DNA of 64,000 nucleotides, from contig CAJTXS010000002.1 of assembly GCA_910583735.1 (NCBI GenBank), positions 101,028 through 165,027 on the forward strand, given 5' to 3'. This document shows, piece by piece, positions 53,387 through 63,000 of the stretch (position 1 is its first letter; each line of letters starts with the position of its first letter). The position numbers and the translations under genes were made by a program. Source of the stretch: an uncultured Christensenella sp. (lineage in GTDB: Bacteria; Bacillota; Clostridia; Christensenellales; UBA3700). The notes under the pieces were generated by a model. The model searched no databases. It was given only the letters and a program-made list of their open reading frames with translations, and was not told where the DNA came from.

Positions 53387-55468
53387 TCAATTAAGTTTAC
53401 TGCACTCAGCCCACTCGCTCTCGTTATAGTAGCCGTGTCCGAGCGCCCTAACCTTAACGGACAATATCGTGCCCATATCGTTAAGACTGAAGGTGTGCGA
53501 CGTAAGCGATGTTGTGACGGTCTGGACATGCTCGACATCCTCGCTATCCAGATAACTTACCTGCAACTCGTACATAATGCAGTTATCGCCCTTAGACCAG
53601 CTTACCGCAAGATTATTGCCCGTCACGCTGTAGTTAGCCGAAGGCGAAGTGAGCTTGGACTCTATAATCACACTCGCCATAGCGCGCTGCGAAGTAAATA
53701 TCTGCTCGTTATTGCTGCAAGCCTCGATATACACCACAACGCTGCCCACCTTACCTTGCAACGCGTCCGTTATCGACACACCGCCGTTACCTAAAGCGTC
53801 CTGCTGCGTGCATACTATCACGCTGTCGCCGACATAAATATTGTAATAATCGGCAAACGCAACAGCCCCGAACTTGAGAGAGTAAGCGCCGTCGGAACTA
53901 TTAACGAACACATTCTCGGGCGTCTCCAAGGTAAAAGTATAATCGTACTCTACCGTCGTAAAGTCGCTGTCGATAAAGTATCTCGACTTGCTTCCGAGCG
54001 AATCTATATTATATCTACCGTCCGCGCCGACCTCAAAGTCGCCCTTAGACTTGACCGACAAGCTATACTTGCCGGGAGCGGTAATATAGCTTGTAATATC
54101 GCACTCGTTTCCGCTGAGCACGAAGGGCTCTATATCGTTGATTTTGACTACATACTCGCCCGTACCGTATACCTTAGATACGCTTAAACTCGAATTATTG
54201 CCGTCTCTTATAACGGTCACGCTGTCGGGCGCCTCGAGCTGCTCGATATAGAACATGTTGTCTACATTCTCTACCTTGCCCACCTCTGCGTCTTTACTAA
54301 CGAACAAGCCGAGTTTCGCCATGCCCGAGAATTCCGAGCAGCTATAGCCTTTGAGCGCAAGCACGCCCTTGCCGCCGATTACGCTGTCCGCCTTGCCGCC
54401 GTCCAATACTACGTAGGAGTAGTCGTCCGCCTTAACCGCAAGAGTACTGCCGCTTACGCTGACATATCCGCCGTCCGAGGCAAATACCGCCACCTGCGAT
54501 ACACCCGCGATATCAGCTCTGCCGCCTCTTGCTATTACCTTAGCATCGTTGCCGCTGCCGCTGATTGTGCCGCCGAGCACGGCATGCGAAGTGCCGCCCA
54601 CGACCTCGAACACGCCGCCGAGCGATAAATATCTGTTGCTCCTAAAGCTTGCATTGATATTTGCCTTATTGATAAAGGCGTCGCACTCAAGTATCACGCT
54701 GCCGGCGGGGGCGTTGATGACTAAATTGTCGGCTGTTATACTGCCCTTGTCCGTATAAGCCGTCTTGCCCTTCTTGGTGCCGACGGTCATACTGCCTCCC
54801 TCGGCGTTGATTGTAAGCGTACCGTTGATTCTAAGGCTGTGCTTATTGAGGTCGATATCTATCAGACCCGAGAGCGTCGCGTCGCCTTCGATTACGATAT
54901 CTTTCTTGAGATAGACGTATTTTTTAGTACCGGACGACCAGTCTACGGACAGGAACTGCTCCGCGCTCGATACGAATATCTTATCTTTCACATAGAAAAC
55001 CACAGGCACGATTATCGCTACGAGTATCGCCGCAATCAGCACTGCGGCAACTACCGCGATTAATATCTTCTTTTTCTTGGGCATGGGCTCGCGCTGTTTA
55101 CCGCGTCTGCCTCGCCTTTCGCCCTCGTCGCCCTTAGATAAGTCATCTTCGCCGTCGTTGATAACTCTCAGCGGATTGTCTGCGTTATCGACGGTATTGG
55201 AATCGGTATCGCCTTCGCCGTCCGCGTCTGCGCCTTCTGTCTCCTCGACATCGTCCGTCGCATTATCCGTGACTTCGTCTGTCGCATCGCCTTGAGTAAT
55301 AGCCTCGGTGCCGTCCGACTGCTCTACGGTATCGTTATCGTAACCGTCCGCAGACACAGGCTGCGCATCGACTAAGCCGTCGTCTTGACTGTCGATAGGG
55401 GTCGGCGACTCCTCTGCCTCGCCCAAAGCCTCGCGATTGTTATCTCTTTCATCATTCCAATTATCCAT
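53387..55468 (-). CDS. Large type II membrane protein with acidic N-terminus and beta-rich extracellular part
   Basis: 693 residues. Residues 1-110 are Asp/Glu/Thr-rich and should be cytoplasmic; a Lys/Arg patch (RRGRRGKQREPMPKKKK) precedes one membrane helix (about 134-160). The outside part starts with a beta-helix-like stretch of short repeated strands (about 195-420; for example LVINAPAGSVILECD and ISGSGNDAKVIARGG) and ends with fibronectin-III-like units (YDYTFTLETPENVFV..., LTSPSANYSVTGNNLAVSW). No catalytic motif was seen. A role at the cell surface, such as binding or shape, is inferred from architecture only. AGGTAGGT precedes the ATG and apgM lies 2 bases upstream. Confidence 0.8.
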   Translation of the reverse strand: MDNWNDERDNNREALGEAEESPTPIDSQDDGLVDAQPVSADGYDNDTVEQSDGTEAITQGDATDEVTDNATDDVEETEGADADGEGDTDSNTVDNADNPLRVINDGEDDLSKGDEGERRGRRGKQREPMPKKKKILIAVVAAVLIAAILVAIIVPVVFYVKDKIFVSSAEQFLSVDWSSGTKKYVYLKKDIVIEGDATLSGLIDIDLNKHSLRINGTLTINAEGGSMTVGTKKGKTAYTDKGSITADNLVINAPAGSVILECDAFINKANINASFRSNRYLSLGGVFEVVGGTSHAVLGGTISGSGNDAKVIARGGRADIAGVSQVAVFASDGGYVSVSGSTLAVKADDYSYVVLDGGKADSVIGGKGVLALKGYSCSEFSGMAKLGLFVSKDAEVGKVENVDNMFYIEQLEAPDSVTVIRDGNNSSLSVSKVYGTGEYVVKINDIEPFVLSGNECDITSYITAPGKYSLSVKSKGDFEVGADGRYNIDSLGSKSRYFIDSDFTTVEYDYTFTLETPENVFVNSSDGAYSLKFGAVAFADYYNIYVGDSVIVCTQQDALGNGGVSITDALQGKVGSVVVYIEACSNNEQIFTSQRAMASVIIESKLTSPSANYSVTGNNLAVSWSKGDNCIMYELQVSYLDSEDVEHVQTVTTSLTSHTFSLNDMGTILSVKVRALGHGYYNESEWAECSKLN

Positions 55469-55470
55469 AA

Positions 55471-56679
55471 TTACCTACCTTGAAGGAAGTGCTTAGCCAG
55501 CTCTTCTCCCGACTTATAAAATATTCCGCTTGAGCAAGCGTTGGACTCGTTGTAACTATTGCCCTCTGAGCAATCGCCTTTCCTATATATGACAAAGGGA
55601 ACGGGATCGCTCACATGCGTCTTAAGCGCGATGGGCGTAGGGTGATCGGGCGCGATAAGGATAGCGTAATCTTCTCCGCTCTTATCAAGCTCCTCTTTAA
55701 TATACTTGACTACAATGTTATCTATCAACTCAATGGACAGTATCTTATGCTCGATATCTCCCTGATGTCCGCACTCATCGGGAGCCTCCATGTGCACATA
55801 AATATAATCGAGCCCGCTCTTAAGCGCGTCAATTGCCGCCTTTGCCTTGCCTGCGAAGTTGGTCTCGTATGTGCCTGTAGCGCCTTCTACCTCTATAACG
55901 CGCATTCCTGCGCCTCTGCCTATGCCTTGAACGAGATCCACGGCGGATATCACGCCACCCTTGAGCCCCCACCTGCTTTCAAACGGCTCGAGCGCGGGAC
56001 GAGTGCCTTCTCCCCATAGCCATATGGAATTGGCGGGGCGCTTTCCCATTGCCTCTCTGCGCTTATTGATAGGGTGCTTGCTGAGCAATTCGTACGACTT
56101 ACGCATGAGCGCGAGCATCTCGTCGCCGTACAGACCTGTAGGCAGATGTCCCTTAATAGGCTTATCGGAGATGTCGTGCGGAGGGGTATATTGAGTGCCT
56201 ACCGCAGCGCGGTGGAGTATCATACAGTGACGGTAACTCACTCCCGCCTTAAAGAACCTGCTCTCACTGCCCAGTTGGGACTGAATATACTCGATAAGCT
56301 CTCTCGCCTCGGCGGTGCCGATCTCGCCGGCGCTGTAGTCGAGCATAGTCTTATCTTCGTACTCGCCCTCGCCGGATAGAGTAACCAGATTGCATCTCAC
56401 CGCGACGTCGTCGTCTGCCATTACGATGCCCATATTGAGAGCCTCGAGAGGCGAACGCCCCGTATAACATACCAGAGGGTCATAACCCATCACCGCAAGA
56501 TTGGCGACATCGCTGCCCGGCTTAAGCGTATCGGGGACGGTCTTGACTAGCCCTAACTCGCCCGCCTTGCAAAGCGCGTCTATATTGGGCTTGCACGCCA
56601 TATCGAGAGGCGTCTTGCCTCCGAGTTTATCTATAGGATAGTCAGCCATACCGTCGCCTAAAATAACAACATATTTCAT
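55471..56679 (-). CDS. apgM: Archaeal-type cofactor-independent phosphoglycerate mutase
   Basis: 402 residues. The alkaline-phosphatase-superfamily start MKYVVILGDGMADYPIDKLGG, then PGSDVANLAVMGYDP with the catalytic Ser, and late EAPDECGHQGD and APDHPTP motifs for metal binding. Smaller than GpmI (510 residues) and typical for the ApgM group found in archaea and some Clostridia. It interconverts 3- and 2-phosphoglycerate. CGGAG is 7 bases before ATG. Followed directly by the large membrane protein gene. Confidence 0.95.
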   Translation of the reverse strand: MKYVVILGDGMADYPIDKLGGKTPLDMACKPNIDALCKAGELGLVKTVPDTLKPGSDVANLAVMGYDPLVCYTGRSPLEALNMGIVMADDDVAVRCNLVTLSGEGEYEDKTMLDYSAGEIGTAEARELIEYIQSQLGSESRFFKAGVSYRHCMILHRAAVGTQYTPPHDISDKPIKGHLPTGLYGDEMLALMRKSYELLSKHPINKRREAMGKRPANSIWLWGEGTRPALEPFESRWGLKGGVISAVDLVQGIGRGAGMRVIEVEGATGTYETNFAGKAKAAIDALKSGLDYIYVHMEAPDECGHQGDIEHKILSIELIDNIVVKYIKEELDKSGEDYAILIAPDHPTPIALKTHVSDPVPFVIYRKGDCSEGNSYNESNACSSGIFYKSGEELAKHFLQGR

Positions 56680-56794
56680 AGCTTAACTCCGTTAATTACT
56701 TTTATTTTATTTATAATATGCCTTTTGCTGTAATTTGTCAACGCTTTGGAGCAAGCAACAGTATTATTACCAACTGTGTCGAATATAATAAAGC

Positions 56795-57031
56795 ATGTTG
56801 CTTTGGTTCGAATATTTGCTGTTGTATTTTTTAGGTATATGCGCCTTGCTTACGGCATGCTATATATTTGGGTGCAAAAAACGTACAGTGGCAATTTTAT
56901 GCGTCAACTGCGCAATCGGAGGACTTGTCACACTCATACCGTTGGCATGTTCCGTTACATTGCCCACGTGGACATATCCATTAAGCGGCTTAATAGGCGC
57001 GCCGATAGCGCTGATATATTGCTTTATTTAA
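56795..57031 (+). CDS. bofA: Probable BofA-like pro-sigma-K processing inhibitor
   Basis: 78 residues, two or three membrane helices. The pattern KKRTVAILCVNCAIGGLVTL, a polar break, then TYPLSGLIGAPIALIY follows the BofA family (K-R...N...G...L...GxxGxPG). BofA holds the SpoIVFB protease inactive until the forespore signal. The final GAP replaces the usual GVPG and the gene is not beside recR as in many Firmicutes, so the call is tentative. TATAAT (56784-56789) sits 5 bases before ATG. Confidence 0.5.
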   Translation: MLLWFEYLLLYFLGICALLTACYIFGCKKRTVAILCVNCAIGGLVTLIPLACSVTLPTWTYPLSGLIGAPIALIYCFI

Positions 57032-57259
57032 GTAATATATTATAATAAATTTTGCCGATTTTATTGCTTATCTCCTGCACTATAATATTATCTACGCCGA
57101 TTATGTATAATTATATCATTGTCACAACATGTATATTTTATGCACTACGACTATTATTCAGCATACAGGTTAACTGATTGCGGCAATGCGCTTATAACGT
57201 CGATACCGGCGCTTAATAGCGACGACTGCAATGCTTGTAAGGTTATTGTCTGTTCGCTA

Positions 57260-57288
57260 TTGAATTTACTTTGAAAATATAGTAAAAT
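57260..57288 (+). promoter_or_regulatory. Promoter of the alpha-galactosidase gene
   Basis: TTGAAT (57260-57265), 17-base spacer, TAAAAT (57283-57288), then 19 bases including AGAGGT before ATG 57308. This is a normal leadered gene, in contrast to its neighbours. Confidence 0.7.
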
Positions 57289-57307
57289 AGAAGCAAGAGG
57301 TGACAAT

Positions 57308-58942
57308 ATGAAACGTAACGGTATGTGCCCCATTTGCTGGCTCAAGAAGGCGTTCACGCCTACAAAGAATATTTCGAGCAACCCCAGCAGTAAGAGCTAT
57401 GACAACGGCGCGGCTTTGACCCCGCCCATGGGCTGGTCGAGTTGGAATACTTTCAGAAACAATATTGACGAGGACCTAATCAAGCAGACCGCCAAGGCAA
57501 TGGTCGATTGCGGCTTGCTTGACGCAGGATATCGATATCTCAATCTCGACGACTGCTGGCACTCGTCAATGCGCGATGCCAGAGGCAGATTGCAAGGCGA
57601 CTTGACGCGCTTCCCCACAGGAATAAAATCGCTCGTGGACGATATCAACGCGATGGGTATAAAGGTAGGAATATACTCGAGCAACGGCACATATACCTGC
57701 GAAGACTTACCCGCAAGTCTCGGGCGCGAGCGCGACGACGCATTGACATTCGCCGAGTGGGGAATAGAATTCTTTAAGTACGACTATTGTCACAATAAGC
57801 AGATATCCAAATACGCTCCCCTTGTAGAGAGCATCCACATAGCGCCTATCGGAGGTAATGATATACAATCAATCCCCGCCTTAGACGCGCTGCTCTACGG
57901 CGACGCGAAATTGATGAGCTGCTCCAAGCTCCCTTGCGGGCACTACATATCCGGTCTCGACGCAGGCGGAGGCAAGGCAGAGTTCAAGAATGTCTACGCG
58001 CCCGAGGACGGCGAGTACGCTTTGACCGTTAGAATATTCAAGAAGGGACGATACGACAAATTCTTATTAATAGACGTGAACTGCGAAGAATACCATATCG
58101 AAGTACCGCCTCAATTCCCTTGGCAAGTGACCGCGCGCTTCCAGCAAATAGTCACGCTTAAGAAAGGCGTCAACACCGTTACACTCTCCAATCCCGTAGC
58201 AAGCAGAGCCGACAGCGCAATGCTGCAATATCGCTATATGGGCAAAATGCTTAAGCATGCAGCCGAGACCGTCGCCGAGCAGCAAGGTCGCGAGCTCAAG
58301 CCCATTATCTTCTCCATATGCGAATGGGGCGTCAATAAGCCTTGGAAATGGGGCGCAGGCGCGGGCAACATGTGGCGCACCACAATGGATATCAGCCCTT
58401 GGTGGATATGGATTAAGAAAATCTATAATAAGAATGTCGACCTGTATAGGTATGCGGTAAAAGGCGGCTGGAACGATCCCGACATGTTGGAAGTAGGCAA
58501 CGGCAATCTCAGCGCAGCGCAAAACGTCAGCCACTTCTCGCTGTGGTGCATGATGAACGCGCCTCTCATACTCGGCAACGACCTTAGGAATATGGACGAC
58601 GAGGTGCTTAGGATAGTAACCAACCGCAACTTGATAGCCGTCAATCAAGACCCGCTCGGCATACCTGCCAAAAGGCTGCGCAAAGGCAGAATAGACGTGC
58701 TTGTCAAGCCCCTGCGCGACGGCTCGGCGGCAATATGCTTCTTTAATAAATCATCGCGCAAAGGCGTATCCAAGCTCAACATAGCTTCGGTGATAGCAGA
58801 CGGCTACGCTTGCCTTGCTAAGGCAGGCAAATATAAGGTAACGGACATGTGGACGGACGAAGAAAGCGTGTGCGAAGGCAAGCTGCGTTACTCAATCCCG
58901 AAAGACAGCGTTAAGGTAATCAAAGTTACTCCCATCGTATAA
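57308..58942 (+). CDS. GH27 alpha-galactosidase with inserted carbohydrate-binding-like domain
   Basis: 544 residues; GH27 enzymes are usually about 380-420. The barrel begins LTPPMGWSSWNTFR near residue 38 and YLNLDDCWH follows; the nucleophile Asp is D159 in KYDYC, and the acid/base Asp is in GGWNDPDMLEVGNG. Residues about 167-305 interrupt the barrel after the nucleophile strand with a beta-sandwich-like module (HYISGLDAGGGKAEF, EYALTVRIFKKG, RFQQIVTLKKGVNTVTL), resembling CBM35-type domains. No signal peptide, so it should act inside the cell on imported galactosides. The first 16 residues hold CPIC, an odd short Cys pair. A perfect terminator follows. Confidence 0.92.
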   Translation: MKRNGMCPICWLKKAFTPTKNISSNPSSKSYDNGAALTPPMGWSSWNTFRNNIDEDLIKQTAKAMVDCGLLDAGYRYLNLDDCWHSSMRDARGRLQGDLTRFPTGIKSLVDDINAMGIKVGIYSSNGTYTCEDLPASLGRERDDALTFAEWGIEFFKYDYCHNKQISKYAPLVESIHIAPIGGNDIQSIPALDALLYGDAKLMSCSKLPCGHYISGLDAGGGKAEFKNVYAPEDGEYALTVRIFKKGRYDKFLLIDVNCEEYHIEVPPQFPWQVTARFQQIVTLKKGVNTVTLSNPVASRADSAMLQYRYMGKMLKHAAETVAEQQGRELKPIIFSICEWGVNKPWKWGAGAGNMWRTTMDISPWWIWIKKIYNKNVDLYRYAVKGGWNDPDMLEVGNGNLSAAQNVSHFSLWCMMNAPLILGNDLRNMDDEVLRIVTNRNLIAVNQDPLGIPAKRLRKGRIDVLVKPLRDGSAAICFFNKSSRKGVSKLNIASVIADGYACLAKAGKYKVTDMWTDEESVCEGKLRYSIPKDSVKVIKVTPIV

Positions 58943-58960
58943 CCTATTCATTTACATTAT

Positions 58961-58993
58961 GCGGCGCGCTTTGCTTAAAGCGCGCCGCTTTTT
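58961..58993 (+). terminator. Terminator of the alpha-galactosidase gene
   Basis: A perfect 12-bp stem, GCGGCGCGCTTT/AAAGCGCGCCGC (58961-58972, 58977-58988), loop GCTT, then five T. It starts 18 bases after the stop codon. Confidence 0.95.
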
Positions 58994-59360
58994 ATATAAG
59001 ATAAAGTAGCAAGTTAGCAGAGATATACGCGCTTAATACAATTAAGATGCTTTAATACGCGTCTACGTCAAATAATACAATAGCAAATTATATTTATAAA
59101 AAATAAAACCATTTAACGCGCTATAGAAATAATAAGCGTTCTACAAGAGCGCTAACGAGAAACATACTTTATCTACTTGATACTTTCAAATAACTGCTCG
59201 CAAAGCAAAGTTATAACTAAATCGGCTATTACAGACATATATGCGGTAAAAATAGATAAATCGAGCGACACATCTTATATTAATCAGTACGCTCCCAATC
59301 TATAGATTGCGTACGAATATACCGAGCGCGCCAACATAGCCGATATTGACGGCGACTTTA
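58994..59360. other. 367-base AT-rich gap
   Basis: No gene, repeat or strong hairpin was found between the alpha-galactosidase terminator and the end of the membrane protein gene on the other strand. Confidence 0.6.
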
Positions 59361-59891
59361 TTATATACCGTAGCGTCCCGTAGTAATATCCTTAAAAAGA
59401 AAGCCTCGCGGAGCGTCCAAAGTAAAAGTAAAGTAGCAAGTTAACAGCGCTATAAGCGCCAGTAAGCATACCAGTGACAGCGCCCGATAGTGCCGAGCGC
59501 GCGTCAAAAGCAGATATGACACCGAATATGCTAAAATTACCGATATTATAAATATAACGATATCTACAGCTAAAATTGCTCTGCCTGCAAAAGATGTGTA
59601 AATATAGAATAGCGCAACCGTAAATATGCATGCCGTGAATTGAGACAGAAAGCATGCCGCCGTATAGTTATTGTTACCCCTAATATACAGTAAGCCCAGC
59701 ATCGAGTACGCAGTGATAGGAAATATATACATCTTTAGATGCTCCCACACGCTCTCGTTAGCAGGAAAAAACAAAGCCGCGCCTATGCTTTCGCCCGACC
59801 ATGCATATATAAAGTGCGACAGTGTCCCGATAAATAAAGTAAATAACGCGCCGCCTACACAGTAATTGAGCGCCTTGTTGTATCTGACCAT
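59361..59891 (-). CDS. DUF6512-like membrane protein
   Basis: 176 residues with five to six membrane helices. The segment LFFPANESVWEHLKMYIFP near residue 42 is a recognisable signature of a Clostridial membrane family (DUF6512), preceded by a Gly/Ser/Trp-rich loop (YAWSGES). Function unknown. TATATT lies 5 bases before ATG and there is no Shine-Dalgarno site. Confidence 0.8.
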   Translation of the reverse strand: MVRYNKALNYCVGGALFTLFIGTLSHFIYAWSGESIGAALFFPANESVWEHLKMYIFPITAYSMLGLLYIRGNNNYTAACFLSQFTACIFTVALFYIYTSFAGRAILAVDIVIFIISVILAYSVSYLLLTRARHYRALSLVCLLALIALLTCYFTFTLDAPRGFLFKDITTGRYGI

Positions 59892-59968
59892 AATACAATA
59901 TAATTATGAACCGTAACTATTGTGCATTTAGCAGTAATTTTGTCGAATTAAATCTAATAAATAATTAA

Positions 59969-59992
59969 GGCTTGCCCTCGACAAGGCAAGCC
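59969..59992 (-). terminator. Terminator of the surface-protein gene
   Basis: GGCTTGCC/GGCAAGCC (59969-59976, 59985-59992), followed on the minus strand by TTAATTATTTATT; about 32 bases after the stop codon. Confidence 0.75.
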
Positions 59993-60023
59993 CTAACAAT
60001 GCAATATTACGATTTTAACTTAA

Positions 60024-63000
60024 TTAATCGTTGTCGTTGTCTCTACTGCGCGAATTTGTCTTAGAGACGTTATCGCCTTTCGCCTTGACCTTGTTCTTCC
60101 TTGCGACCTTCTTGAGAATAGCCGCTACAAGGATAATGATTCCCAAGACCAATACCGCCATGGCGCCGTCTACGATGAGGTGAAGTTTCATCATCTTCTT
60201 ATACCACTCGTTGTCGGCTTCGGACATACCGCCATTTCCCGAATTATTGGGATTATTCGGATTATTGGGATCGCTTGGATCGTAGCCGTAGGTAAAGGGG
60301 TCGGACACGCTCTTGGTAGGGTCGGTCAAAACGTTGCCGTCGACGCCTACAATCATGAAGTTGCTTGCTCCGGGACCTGTAAGTTTAGCAACGAGCTTAT
60401 ATTGCTGTCCGAGTACGAGGTCTGACTCGGCGACGGGATTGCCGTCCAAGTCGATATACTCGTACGTTGCCTGCACATACTCGGCATATTTGCTCGGTAT
60501 TACAAAATTAGGCGTTCCGCTTGCACTGCTCCAATACTCCTGTATCTTAACATGCTCTATTGCCCAAGTAATCGTCTGCTCGCTGTCTAGCGCTTCGCCG
60601 TCCGTCTCCCATGCATAATTGCCGCTCTTAAGCGCAATCACTATGCGATACTCGCCCGCATTAGTTGCCGCAAGGTCGCCGTCTATGCTCATAATCTCCT
60701 CATCGAATCCGCTAAGCAATGTCATAATGTCATATTCCGCGCCGTTATAAGTCGCAGCATTTATCGTAGGCAAAGCTACTTTCTTAGCCTCTATCGCCAC
60801 TGCAAACACACTCTTCTCGAGCAGATACGACTCGTCGTTCATCTCTATAACTATTACGTATTTACCTGCATTTACGGGCGCGCTGTCCAGCTTGGTATTA
60901 TTGCTCATATCATTGATGTCCGTGCCTAAGTAGTACGTAAGCGTAAAGTCGTTGACTCCTATAGACGCGCCGCCGAACTTGACATCGTCCTTAGTATAAT
61001 GCGCCTGTCCGTCGTATTCTACCTTGTCGCTCAGCTGCGCCTGCACCGCCGTATATGGGTCGTTGCCTATCGATACCGTCGTCTCCGCAGGGTCAGTCAA
61101 CAGTCGGTAATTACCGCTGTTCTTGCCGTCGAGATATGCCACTATCTTGAATGTCTGCGGATTCTCCGGTCCTATATTGTCCGCGGCAACCTTGTCGGCC
61201 AGAGCTTTCCTGCCTTCCTCGTCGATACCGAGCAGACTTCCGTCGGGCGCATAGTACTTATAGTGCACTATCCTATCCTCGCCGCTCGTATACTTGGGGT
61301 CGCAGTTTAGTTCCTTAAGGATATAAGTTCCGCTCGGCACCGGCTTCCACTTGACGACGATACCTTTGCCGAAAATCTCCCAATTAAGCGTAATATCTTC
61401 AGGCTGATTGAAGCACTGATCGTCATACTCAAGCGTATTGCCTGCCACCCTCGCAACGTATTTCTTGACTTCTATACCGCTCGCGTTCTGATAGTCGAAT
61501 ATTCCGCCCGGCGCGCTCAAACCCAGCGGCAGCGTAGTCGAATCTATCTCTACGCGTATAATCTTGCCGTCGTTGTATTGCAGCTGCGTAGTCTTAGGGT
61601 CGTACACCCCGGACACATTGCCCGTGCTTGTCGCGTACTTATATTTCCACTTGACGCCCGACAGGTCGAAGTCCGCTTTAGTAATCTCCCAGTTGATCGA
61701 CAGCTCTATCTGCTTCTTGTTGTTCTCGAAGAGATAGTCGTCGTTCAGCACCTTAAGCAGCACCTTGGTAGTGTAATGATTCACCTTGGACGCGCTCTGA
61801 TTGCAATATCCCTCGGTATATGTTGCGCCGTTAAACGAAGATGTAAGATTGTCAATCTCAACAAGCATATTGCCGTCGCTGTCCTTGGGCAAGCTGCTGC
61901 GTTTGACTTCCAGCTTATTGGTTACCTCGCCGTTGCTCTCCAGCGTGCCGAACAGCGCGTAGACGATGCTCTTACCTTCTGTAATATCCAAGTTAGCGCC
62001 GCCGGGGATAGGATTGCCGCTCGGTCCCAGCGCAGAATACTGCCATGTAATCTTGCTCGTATCTACTTTCTTGGACTGCACTGTGAACAGTTTAGGCAAT
62101 CCTACATTGTTAAGCCCTGTTGTTATCGAATAATTGATGTTGTCGTTATCGTCTGCGACCTTGTCCAATGCGGCTGTCAATCTATACTCGCCGACAGCGA
62201 TCTCGGACAGATCTATCGTAGCGACAGTCCGATCGCCCGCCTGCTGCGCGGCGATGCTCTTACTCGACGCGCCCGTATCTTGCGAAGCATATGACGCGGT
62301 AAGTTTAACCGTATCGCCGTCCGCTATCCCCGACGCCGTCAATGTAGCCGTATACTTACCGCCTACGGTCCACTGCCATGCGCCGCTATTGACCGTATTG
62401 GATAGCTCAAGCGTCAATTGCTTGGGCGTAATTGTAAAAGTCAAAGTGCGCGAGCCTGTACCGCCCTCCGCATCATTCCATACGTCGCTTGCGGGATTGA
62501 TAAGCTCAAACACCGCTGTATAAGTGCCGGCTTGCTTAACGCTCACCTCTCCCGTTGCCGCGTCGAAGGCGATTTCGCTGCCTGCGATATCTTTTCCCGC
62601 GGGGTTCTTTCCCGTAATCGTAACGTTAACATCGTTTCGGTCGAACTTATTAAGCGTTACCGTCTGCGTATCGCCGTTGTACTCCTTGCTCGCGTCTGCG
62701 GTAGCAACTTTGGGCACTGCAATCGCGTCCGTCGCCTCGCTAGCCGCCGTCAAGTCAAAGTGGAACGCAGGTCTTACGGAAGACTCGAGATTGACATCCG
62801 CTGTCGAATAACCGCCCGTAGTAGTTATATATATAACCTTTTGAGCGAGGTCATACGCTCCCGAACGCAGAAATGCCGTTGTACCGTGACTGCGCTGCGC
62901 CGTAGATAATCCCCAATATCCGGCAAAGCCCGTATATCCCGTCTCGGGCAAGCTCGGAAGCCACAGATAATCGTCTGCCCAATCGTTATAATTAGATTTG

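Noticed and set aside
56746..57045. 99-codon frame overlapping the bofA candidate
   Set aside because: It gives a Cys/Arg-rich, non-family sequence, while the other frame gives a membrane protein with a -10 box at its start.
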